Source: an uncultured Oscillospiraceae bacterium (GTDB taxonomy: Bacteria; Bacillota; Clostridia; Oscillospirales; Ruminococcaceae). From it: 12,193 bases of DNA. The first letter of the stretch is position 1. Each line of letters begins with the position of its first letter. The stretch spans positions 1 to 12,193 of the forward strand of contig CABUEI010000055.1 of the NCBI GenBank assembly GCA_902490585.1. The letters are read 5' to 3'. This document shows positions 1-5,718 of this stretch, in pieces. Below the pieces are notes generated by a model. The model did not search any database and was not told where the DNA came from. It saw only the letters and a list, made by a program, of their open reading frames with translations. A program made the translations under genes and the position numbers.

Positions 1-152
1 TCGTCAACAGGCATACCTTTTACAAGATGTGCTATACCCTGGAGGTTGCCGTTACAACCGCCTATTACCTGAAGATTTTCAACCTTACCGTCCTCAACGT
101 CTATTATCATTTTACGGGAACATACTCCCTTGGGTGTGTATTCAAATGTCAT
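1..152 (-). CDS. TSCPD domain protein (TIGR03905-like), 5' part only
   Basis: The first 50 residues are present; the rest lies beyond the left edge. The start is the ATG at 152-150, with an AAAGG ribosome binding site about ten bases upstream. The visible protein begins MTFEYTPKGVCSRK and contains a GGCNGNLQGI segment near residues 31-40, with Cys11 and Cys33. This resembles the small (about 80-90 aa) TSCPD-domain proteins of Clostridia in the TIGR03905 family. That family is related to the C-terminal, probably metal-binding tail of vitamin B12-dependent ribonucleotide reductases. The diagnostic TSCPD motif itself would lie in the missing C-terminal part, so the call rests on the N-terminal half. 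The gene follows the malic enzyme by 37 bases with no terminator and is probably the last or a middle gene of that operon. Its cellular role is not established. Confidence 0.75.
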   Translation of the reverse strand, partial: MTFEYTPKGVCSRKMIIDVEDGKVENLQVIGGCNGNLQGIAHLVKGMPVD

Positions 153-189
153 TTTTCGTCTACCTTTCAAATTGTCTGTACTGTTTATC

Positions 190-1350
190 TTACTGCTGTG
201 CCGCTTTTGCTACTGCCGTGGCTACTGCTTCGGCAACCGACTTGTCAAGCGGACTGGGGATTATATATTCTCTCGAAAGCTTGTCGGGAGTTACAATATC
301 GGCTATTGCGTAAGCGGCGGCTTTCTTCATTTCTTCTGTGATTGCCTTTGCACCGCACTGTAAAGCACCCTTGAATATTCCGGGGAATACAAGTACGTTG
401 TTTATCTGGTTGGGGAAGTCGCTTCTTCCTGTACCGACGATATAAGCACCTGCGGCAAGAGCCTTGTCGGGCATGATCTCAGGCTCGGGATTTGCCATAG
501 CAAATACTATCGGCTTTTCTGCCATCGACTTTACCATATCCTCGCTTACAAGACCGGGCTTTGATACACCGATGAATACATCTGCGCCCTTCATAGCTTC
601 GGCAAGTCCGCCCTTTATATTGTTGTTATTTGTTTTTGTTGCAATTTCAGCGTGAGCAGGATTGTCGTACTTGTCATCCTTGTTGATAATACCGTTTATA
701 TCAACCATGATAAGATTGCCGATACCCATATTCAGCAGGAATGTGCCTATTGCGATACCTGCCGCACCTGCGCCGTTTATTACAACTGTAATATCTTTCA
801 TCTGCTTGCCTGCACAGCGTACAGCGTTGATAAGAGCTGCACCTACTACGACCGCAGTTCCGTGCTGGTCATCGTGGAATACGGGGATATCAAGCTTTTC
901 TTTCAGTCTGCGCTCAATTTCAAAACATCTGGGAGCTGAGATATCCTCAATATTGATACCGCCGAAGCTGTCTGAGATAAGCTCGATTGTTCTTACTATC
1001 TCGTCAACATCCTTAGACTTTATGCAGATAGGGAATGCGTCAACGCCTGCGAACTCCTTGAACAGACAGCATTTGCCTTCCATTACGGGCATACCTGCAA
1101 GTCCGCCTATATCGCCAAGACCGAGTACGGCAGTACCGTCCGTGATGACCGCAACTAAATTCTTACGGCGTGTCAGCTTGTATGACAGCGAAGGGTCCTT
1201 TTCTATTTCAAGACAGGCCTGTGCAACACCGGGCGTATAGCAAAGCGAAAGATCCTCTCTTGTATTAACGGGAGCCCTTGAAATAACTTCAATCTTTCCC
1301 TGCCATTCATAGTGCTTTTCCAGTGCCTGCTGTTTGATATCGGTTGCCAT
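190..1350 (-). CDS. NAD-dependent malic enzyme (malate dehydrogenase, oxaloacetate-decarboxylating)
   Basis: Predicted to catalyse oxidative decarboxylation of L-malate to pyruvate, CO2 and NAD(P)H in the cytoplasm. At 386 aa it has the short bacterial form without a phosphotransacetylase-like extension. The N-terminal malic domain shows CYTPG (Tyr38, the likely catalytic tyrosine), the segment ITDGTAVLGLGDIGG (69-83), Lys93 in MEGK (probable catalytic lysine), and the divalent-metal residues in NIED (133-136) and FHDDQHGT (158-165). The NAD-binding Rossmann domain carries GAGAAG (193-198). An Asp at 217 after the second strand suggests NAD rather than NADP preference, which is an inference. 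NPEP (288-291) and NNVLVFPG (317-324) are also family-typical. An AAGGAAGGA ribosome binding site lies eight bases before the ATG. It follows the PHP gene by 27 bases and precedes the TSCPD gene, so it is probably transcribed from the promoter at 2294-2322. Confidence 0.95.
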   Translation of the reverse strand: MATDIKQQALEKHYEWQGKIEVISRAPVNTREDLSLCYTPGVAQACLEIEKDPSLSYKLTRRKNLVAVITDGTAVLGLGDIGGLAGMPVMEGKCCLFKEFAGVDAFPICIKSKDVDEIVRTIELISDSFGGINIEDISAPRCFEIERRLKEKLDIPVFHDDQHGTAVVVGAALINAVRCAGKQMKDITVVINGAGAAGIAIGTFLLNMGIGNLIMVDINGIINKDDKYDNPAHAEIATKTNNNNIKGGLAEAMKGADVFIGVSKPGLVSEDMVKSMAEKPIVFAMANPEPEIMPDKALAAGAYIVGTGRSDFPNQINNVLVFPGIFKGALQCGAKAITEEMKKAAAYAIADIVTPDKLSREYIIPSPLDKSVAEAVATAVAKAAQQ

Positions 1351-1377
1351 TTTTCTTTTCCTTCCTTTTGGGACAAT

Positions 1378-2223
1378 TTATTTTATTTTTCTCTTCAGAA
1401 TACGCTGAAGTGAAGCGTCGGGAGTATAATTGGTGCCAATAGCTATCGGATAATGATTATAGAATCCGTGGAAATCCGAACCGCCCGTCGTGATAAGATT
1501 ATGTTCTTCGGCAATTCTGAGCAATCTGTCACGCTGTTCTTCGGTCGCACTCTGATGCCATACCTCAGCACCGTCTATCTTGCCGGCAGAAGCCAGCTCT
1601 TCAAGCAGTTCAAAATTGTCGAATACAGCCGGGTGTGCAAGTACCGCAACACCGCCTGCCGAATGAATAAGCTCCAGCACGAAATGTACCTCGGGGTAAT
1701 CCTGCGTATCGGTGCTTACTTCCTCCGCACACAGTCCCGTAACGGGATTGAACAGCTCGTCATATACCTTTCCGTAAAGATCCGTTGTGTATCCGTAGTC
1801 CATAAGGGCGTGCATGATATGACACTTGAATATCACTTTACTGCCTGTAGCGTAACGCAGTATGCTTTCAAGCGTTATGGGATACTTTTCGAGTACCTTC
1901 ATAGCCATCTGTTTGCCACGTTTCTTACGCAGTTCACAAGTGCGCAGACATAAGCCTTCAAGTCTGTTCGGCTTTTCGGGATTATAGCATATAATATGCG
2001 CTTTTGTTCCGTGCTTGCTGTCGTATGTAGAAAACTCAACAGCAGGAATAACGTTGACACCGTAACGTTCTCCGAGAACTACAGCCCTTGACGATGACGA
2101 CAGCGTATCGTGGTCGGTTATCGCAAAATAATCAATACCGTAACGCTTAGCCTGTGCAATGGTTTCTTCAAGTCCAAGTGAGCCGTCTGACATTGTTGTA
2201 TGACAATGTAAATCAGCCTTCAT
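1378..2223 (-). CDS. PHP-domain phosphoesterase (YciV / RNase AM-like)
   Basis: A 281-aa cytoplasmic metal-dependent phosphoesterase of the polymerase-and-histidinol-phosphatase (PHP) superfamily. The metal ligands of the fold are readable: DLHCHTTMSDG (4-14: His6, His8, Asp13), AITDHDT (34-40: His38), PAVEFS (60-65: Glu63), CHIMH (134-138), LAHP (195-198: His197) and GGSDFHG (247-253: Asp250, His252). This set matches the COG0613 group, which includes E. coli YciV (RNase AM) and 3',5'-nucleoside bisphosphate phosphatases. Substrate assignment within the group is inference. The ATG at 2223-2221 was chosen over an in-frame ATG at 2280. The AGAAGG ribosome binding site (2232-2237) sits eight bases before it, and the promoter -10 (2294-2299) would leave almost no leader for the longer form. 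It is the first gene of the operon with malic enzyme and the TSCPD protein. Confidence 0.9.
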   Translation of the reverse strand: MKADLHCHTTMSDGSLGLEETIAQAKRYGIDYFAITDHDTLSSSSRAVVLGERYGVNVIPAVEFSTYDSKHGTKAHIICYNPEKPNRLEGLCLRTCELRKKRGKQMAMKVLEKYPITLESILRYATGSKVIFKCHIMHALMDYGYTTDLYGKVYDELFNPVTGLCAEEVSTDTQDYPEVHFVLELIHSAGGVAVLAHPAVFDNFELLEELASAGKIDGAEVWHQSATEEQRDRLLRIAEEHNLITTGGSDFHGFYNHYPIAIGTNYTPDASLQRILKRKIK

Positions 2224-2293
2224 ATCAATACCCTTCTTTCTTCGTGTTCTGCTTTGTAACGAAACAGTTGCAAACTGCACGATACATTATATA

Positions 2294-2322
2294 ATTATAC
2301 CACTTTTAAAGGTATAATGCAA
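2294..2322 (-). promoter_or_regulatory. Sigma-A-type promoter for the PHP-malic enzyme operon
   Basis: On the minus strand, TTGCAT (-35, 2322-2317) is followed by a 17-base spacer and a perfect TATAAT (-10, 2299-2294). Transcription should begin near 2287, about 60 bases before the PHP start codon. The 8-base arms ATTATACC (2294-2301) and GGTATAAT (2311-2318) form a perfect inverted repeat that includes the -10 and part of the -35 element, so the site could also be an operator. Confidence 0.8.
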
Positions 2323-2363
2323 CAGTTTTTGTAAAGTGGAAGGTTAAACTTCCTTTTTTATGC

Positions 2364-2398
2364 AAAATCGGCACTCCCGCACATCGTGCAGGAATGCC
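2364..2398 (-). terminator. Intrinsic terminator of the yesL-like gene
   Basis: Read on the minus strand, 2398-2370 folds into a 13-bp stem with a three-base loop. Two positions are G-U wobbles in the minus-strand RNA and would be C-A mismatches on the plus strand, so the structure is oriented for the minus strand. The stem lies eight bases after the stop of the YesL-like gene. It is followed by a short run of four T residues within GATTTTGC, so the U-tract is modest and termination may be partial. Confidence 0.75.
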
Positions 2399-2405
2399 AC
2401 AGATT

Positions 2406-3227
2406 TTATTTAATAACTTTTCCGTGAGTCTTGGGAGCCGCTTTGATCTCCTTTTCACTGCCGCCTCTGTCAACGAATACGGCATTCTCGGCAACGTCAT
2501 CATCTGTGATACCGAGTTCGGGATTGCGTTCGCCACGCTCCTCATAGTAAGGATTGATGATGAACTTCTGTATAACGGGATAACAGATAAACGTTGTTGT
2601 GAAGCACATAAGCGACAGCGGTAAAAAAATCACCACGAATATCGAGAACGGCAGGAAAAGTACAACAAGCGTTATTATAGCAAGGTTGATGATAAGTGCA
2701 AGGAAATTACGCTTTACACCGAGGAAAACCAGTAAAAGCGAATTCTTGAGCATTGCTTTGAGCGGAAGCTTGAGTGCCACAATTTCAAGATAAATGTAAA
2801 AGTGCATGATGAAAAGAACCGTAGCACAGCAGATAAGTATGCAGATATAAACTATCATGCCCTCAGGCAGAGTGTCAGCCGCAAGAAATTCAAAGAATGC
2901 AATTGCAAGCGCAACTATTCCCACAACATCTATAATACCTATAGCGACCGACTGTTTGAAATTCTTCTTGAAAGCGGTGAAAAATTCGTCAAAGACAAAG
3001 CACGGCTGTTCAAGGATAAACTTTCTCATAACGTGGGTCAGCGCCGCAGTGGCAGGACCGAATGTGATTACGGGTATGCAGAAAACGATATACAGCATAT
3101 TGAGTTCTATGAGTTTCCAGAACTTTCTGCCGAATATCTCCCAATATCTGAAGAACGGTTTCTTCTGCGGTGCGACTTTCGAAACACCTTTACCCGAACT
3201 CTGATAATCAAATAACTTGAATGCCAA
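2406..3227 (-). CDS. YesL / DUF624 family integral membrane protein
   Basis: A 273-aa polytopic membrane protein. After a basic N-terminus comes the family-typical segment from RKFWKLIELNML (about 34-45) through the first membrane span with IPVITFGPATAAL (51-63), characteristic of DUF624/YesL. Further hydrophobic segments lie at about 92-116, 122-146, 172-194 and 195-216, giving about five or six spans. A hydrophilic, charged C-terminal tail (about 225-273) ends in a Lys-rich stretch. In Firmicutes, YesL proteins often sit beside carbohydrate ABC transporters or glycan-use genes, but their biochemical role is unknown and no such neighbours are visible here. The start is TTG at 3227-3225, supported by AAGGAG (3241-3236) with eight-base spacing; no ATG or GTG fits better. 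It is transcribed alone, between its own promoter and terminator and divergently from dus. Confidence 0.85.
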   Translation of the reverse strand: MAFKLFDYQSSGKGVSKVAPQKKPFFRYWEIFGRKFWKLIELNMLYIVFCIPVITFGPATAALTHVMRKFILEQPCFVFDEFFTAFKKNFKQSVAIGIIDVVGIVALAIAFFEFLAADTLPEGMIVYICILICCATVLFIMHFYIYLEIVALKLPLKAMLKNSLLLVFLGVKRNFLALIINLAIITLVVLFLPFSIFVVIFLPLSLMCFTTTFICYPVIQKFIINPYYEERGERNPELGITDDDVAENAVFVDRGGSEKEIKAAPKTHGKVIK

Positions 3228-3257
3228 GATAACAACTCCTTAAATATGAACAGATAC

Positions 3258-3277
3258 TGCCGTTACGGCATTATGCC
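3258..3277. repeat. Two overlapping palindromes in the yesL leader
   Basis: TGCCGTTACGGCA (3258-3270) is a perfect 13-base palindrome around a central base. GGCATTATGCC (3267-3277) is a perfect 11-base palindrome that shares its GGCA with the first. In the yesL leader RNA only one of the two hairpins could form at a time. They end about 17 bases before the ribosome binding site, so they could act either as a DNA operator or as RNA structure. No known riboswitch class is recognised. Confidence 0.5.
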
Positions 3278-3349
3278 AATGATAACACGGGAATGTTAAC
3301 AGCGTTTAAATAATCCGTAATACCAAGGCAGTAAAAAACGCCGTGTAAT

Positions 3350-3378
3350 ATTATACAATATTTTTTGTCGGATTGCAA
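3350..3378 (-). promoter_or_regulatory. Sigma-A-type promoter of the yesL-like gene
   Basis: On the minus strand, TTGCAA (-35, 3378-3373), a 17-base spacer and a perfect TATAAT (-10, 3355-3350) are visible. Transcription should begin near 3343, giving a leader of about 115 bases before the TTG start. Most of the -10 and the upstream flank fall in the arms of the inverted repeat 3351-3402. Confidence 0.8.
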
Positions 3379-3402
3379 GGTATAAATAGGAATATTGTAT
3401 AA
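3351..3402. repeat. 12-bp perfect inverted repeat enclosing the yesL promoter
   Basis: The left arm 3351-3362 (TTATACAATATT) and the right arm 3391-3402 (AATATTGTATAA) are exact reverse complements separated by 28 bases. The left arm overlaps five of six bases of the yesL -10 element, and the right arm lies upstream of its -35. AT-rich DNA raises the chance expectation, but 12 of 12 matching bases placed around a promoter suggest an operator. Confidence 0.6.
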
Positions 3403-3449
3403 AAAAGCCGTAAATTTCATGCTGTCACTGTCTGTAACAGCAGAAACTA

Positions 3450-3478
3450 TTGAACAACCGTAAAAAAAGTGATATAAT
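3450..3478 (+). promoter_or_regulatory. Sigma-A-type promoter of the dus operon
   Basis: TTGAAC (3450-3455), a 17-base spacer and a perfect TATAAT (3473-3478) are visible. Transcription should begin near 3485, about 34 bases before the dus start. A 9-base palindrome CTGTAACAG (3432-3440) lies just upstream of the -35 element and may be a binding site, though so short a palindrome could be chance. Confidence 0.8.
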
Positions 3479-3518
3479 GATTTAAATATATTCCGAAAGG
3501 AGTTAATTTAAACCGATA

Positions 3519-4502
3519 GTGGAATACATTACAATAGGAAATGTTAAAATAGAAAAGACCGCTTCACTCGCCCCCATGGCTTCAGTTGCCGACAAGGCAA
3601 TGCGTACCATGTGCAAGAAATACGGAGCGGCATTACTCACAGGAGAAATGGCAAGTGCAAAAGGGCTTTGCTACTCAGACAGGAAAACAGCAAGTCTGCT
3701 TACCGTAACCGACTATGAACGTCCTATGGCAATACAGCTTTTCGGCAGTGAACCCGAATTCATGGCAAAGGCGGCAGTGATCGCATCACAGTACAAACCC
3801 GATTTCATAGATATCAACTGCGGTTGCCCCGTACCTAAAGTTGCAGGAAACGGCTCAGGCTCGGCACTTATGAAAAATCCCGTACTGCTCGGACAGATTG
3901 TCGAAGCGGTAGTCAGAGCCACAGATATTCCCGTGACGGTCAAGATAAGAAAAGGCTGGGACAGCAAAAACGTGAACGCCGTAGAAGTAGCCCGTGTAGC
4001 ACAGGAAAGCGGTGCATCGGCAGTTGCGGTTCACGGAAGAACTAAAGACCAGATGTACAGCGGAAAGGCTGACCTTGATATAATTGCCGAAGTAAAGCAG
4101 GCGCTTGATATTGTTGTAATAGGCAACGGTGATGTAGACAGTGGCGAAAGCTGTAAACGTATGTACGATTACACAGGTTGCGATCTGGTTATGGTTGGCA
4201 GAGCCGCCTGTGGCAGACCGTGGATTTTCTCCGAGATAAAGCATTATCTTGAAACTGGTGAAACCTTACCTCCGCCCTCCCCAGACGAACAACTCGATAT
4301 CATGAACGAGCATATCAGGCTTCTGTGTGCCGATAAAGGCGAATACATCGGTATGAAAGAAGCACGCAAACACACCGCATGGTATCTCAAAGGCAGACCG
4401 GGTGCGGCAAAACTGCGTAATATGTGTGGAAGTCTGGCTACACTTGAAGATTTTGATAATATGCTGGAGCTTATAAGAAATACGGCACAGCAGGATATAT
4501 AA
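3519..4502 (+). CDS. dus: tRNA-dihydrouridine synthase (DusB-like)
   Basis: FMN-dependent enzyme that reduces specific uridines of tRNA to dihydrouridine in the cytoplasm. At 327 aa it is a normal length for bacterial Dus. The TIM-barrel start LAPMASVADKAMR (17-29), TGEMASAKG (41-49) and DFIDINCGCPVPKV (95-108, catalytic Cys103 in GCP) are clear. VKIRKGWD (141-148), VHGRTKDQMYSG (171-182) and the FMN-phosphate region IGNGDV (201-206) with MVGRAACGRPWIF (225-237) follow. The C-terminal helical domain (about 245-327), including HTAWYLKG (285-292), contacts tRNA in the family. The start is GTG at 3519. The nearest good ribosome binding site, AAAGGAG (3496-3502), is 16 bases away, which is unusually far, yet a TAA at 3504 blocks longer forms except a non-standard ATA. 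It is the first gene of an operon with the DUF815 ATPase (22-base gap) and a lipoprotein. Confidence 0.93.
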   Translation: MEYITIGNVKIEKTASLAPMASVADKAMRTMCKKYGAALLTGEMASAKGLCYSDRKTASLLTVTDYERPMAIQLFGSEPEFMAKAAVIASQYKPDFIDINCGCPVPKVAGNGSGSALMKNPVLLGQIVEAVVRATDIPVTVKIRKGWDSKNVNAVEVARVAQESGASAVAVHGRTKDQMYSGKADLDIIAEVKQALDIVVIGNGDVDSGESCKRMYDYTGCDLVMVGRAACGRPWIFSEIKHYLETGETLPPPSPDEQLDIMNEHIRLLCADKGEYIGMKEARKHTAWYLKGRPGAAKLRNMCGSLATLEDFDNMLELIRNTAQQDI

Positions 4503-4524
4503 GAACAGAAAGAAAGGCAAGAAT

Positions 4525-5718
4525 ATGAAAGAAACAGCACACAAATTAAAATCGCTGACGGCGTTTGATATAAGCGGCGACTATCTGATAAACCAGTTTG
4601 AACAGCTGGCAAGCGAAGACGAACAGACAGCTATCGAAGCTTACACTAATATCGCACGCTATCTGCTGACAAACGACAAAACGCTTGCGGATTATCTGCG
4701 TGAGCTTCTCACCTACGCAGACTCAAAGCTTATCGAAAGCTACATAAAGAAAGAAGACACAAACAAGCTTTATGCCGTTGAGTATGACGTATCGGTGATA
4801 AAAGAGCTTGCAAAAATGTCGGCACACAAGCTGAAAGATTACCTTTTCCAGAAGTTCAACGAGAACTTCATTTTCTCACTCCCCGAATATGTAACAGGCG
4901 GATTTGACTGCAACGCAGAGTATTTTATCCGTCATATAAGCGAAAACGGCAGCGGCATTTATGCAAAATACAAAGCGTTCGTCTATGACAACGGTGAACT
5001 TCAGCCTATTGAAAAGCCCGATGCTATCCGTCTGTCAGATCTCAAGAAATACGAATCTCAGAGAAAGCAGATCGTAGATAACACAAGAGCATTCATAGCA
5101 GGTCACCCTGCCGACAACGCTCTTCTTTACGGCGACAGAGGAACAGGTAAATCCTCAACCGTCAAGGCACTGCTCAATGAGTACGCAAATCTGCGTATCG
5201 TACAGGTAGACAAGAAAGATGTTGCCTGCCTGCCGACGCTGTATAAAACTCTCAGTGCAAGTCCTCTCAAGTTCATAATATTTATCGACGACCTCTCATT
5301 CGGTGAGAACGATGAAGGCTTCGGCATACTCAAAAAAGTCCTCGAGGGTTCAGTATGCGGCAGACCGTCAAATATCCTGATATACGCAACCACTAACCGC
5401 CGTCATCTTATCAAGGAAACCGAAAGCAGCCGTATGGGCGACAATGTTCACAGTGCGGATGAAATTGACGAAAGTATGTCGCTGTCGGACAGATTCGGTC
5501 TGTTTGTTACATTCCTTGCACCCAATAAGGAAACATACCTTGAAATTGTCCGCAGCCTTATCCTTGACAGAGGAATTATCATAGACATGGACAAGCTTGA
5601 CAGATGTGCGGAAAGATTTGCTCTGAAGAGAAACGGCAGATCGCCCAGAATAGCAAGACAATTTGCCGACAGCCTGCAATCAAAGCTTGCTCTCGGCATT
5701 GACCCGGAGAAAATGTAA
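4525..5718 (+). CDS. DUF815 family AAA+ ATPase
   Basis: A 397-aa cytoplasmic P-loop ATPase of the DUF815 (COG2607) type; cellular function unknown. The N-terminal ~185 residues are helical-looking, lack recognisable motifs and probably form a partner-binding region. The AAA+ core follows: Walker A GDRGTGKSS (203-211, Lys209), Walker B FIIFIDD (250-256, Asp255/Asp256), a sensor-1-like YATTNRRH (287-294, Asn291), a probable arginine finger in SLSDRFGL (319-326, Arg323), and a sensor-2-like RSPRIARQF (372-380). All nucleotide-handling residues look intact, so it should be active. No signal peptide or membrane span is seen. The start ATG is preceded by an AAAGG ribosome binding site in the 22-base gap after dus. 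Its TAA overlaps the ATG of the downstream lipoprotein by one base, implying translational coupling. No DNA-binding or protease domain indicates a substrate. Confidence 0.88.
   Translation: MKETAHKLKSLTAFDISGDYLINQFEQLASEDEQTAIEAYTNIARYLLTNDKTLADYLRELLTYADSKLIESYIKKEDTNKLYAVEYDVSVIKELAKMSAHKLKDYLFQKFNENFIFSLPEYVTGGFDCNAEYFIRHISENGSGIYAKYKAFVYDNGELQPIEKPDAIRLSDLKKYESQRKQIVDNTRAFIAGHPADNALLYGDRGTGKSSTVKALLNEYANLRIVQVDKKDVACLPTLYKTLSASPLKFIIFIDDLSFGENDEGFGILKKVLEGSVCGRPSNILIYATTNRRHLIKETESSRMGDNVHSADEIDESMSLSDRFGLFVTFLAPNKETYLEIVRSLILDRGIIIDMDKLDRCAERFALKRNGRSPRIARQFADSLQSKLALGIDPEKM

Noticed and set aside
662..1240. 192-codon open frame on the plus strand opposite the malic enzyme
   Set aside because: It is antisense to a well-conserved enzyme, has no recognisable domain or good ribosome binding site, and its composition is what an antisense frame would give.
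1453..1953. 166-codon plus-strand open frame opposite the PHP gene
   Set aside because: It is antisense to a gene with all metal-binding motifs intact, and its predicted protein resembles no family I know.
2224..2280. Nineteen-residue N-terminal extension of the PHP protein from the ATG at 2280
   Set aside because: The ribosome binding site lies inside this extension, the PHP fold starts directly at MKADLHCH, and the predicted transcript start near 2287 leaves no room for initiation at 2280.
2338..2357. GGAAG/CTTCC hairpin followed by six T residues on the plus strand
   Set aside because: It looks like a weak terminator, but no plus-strand gene lies upstream and the stem is only five base pairs. 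At most it is a backup for the neighbouring minus-strand terminator.
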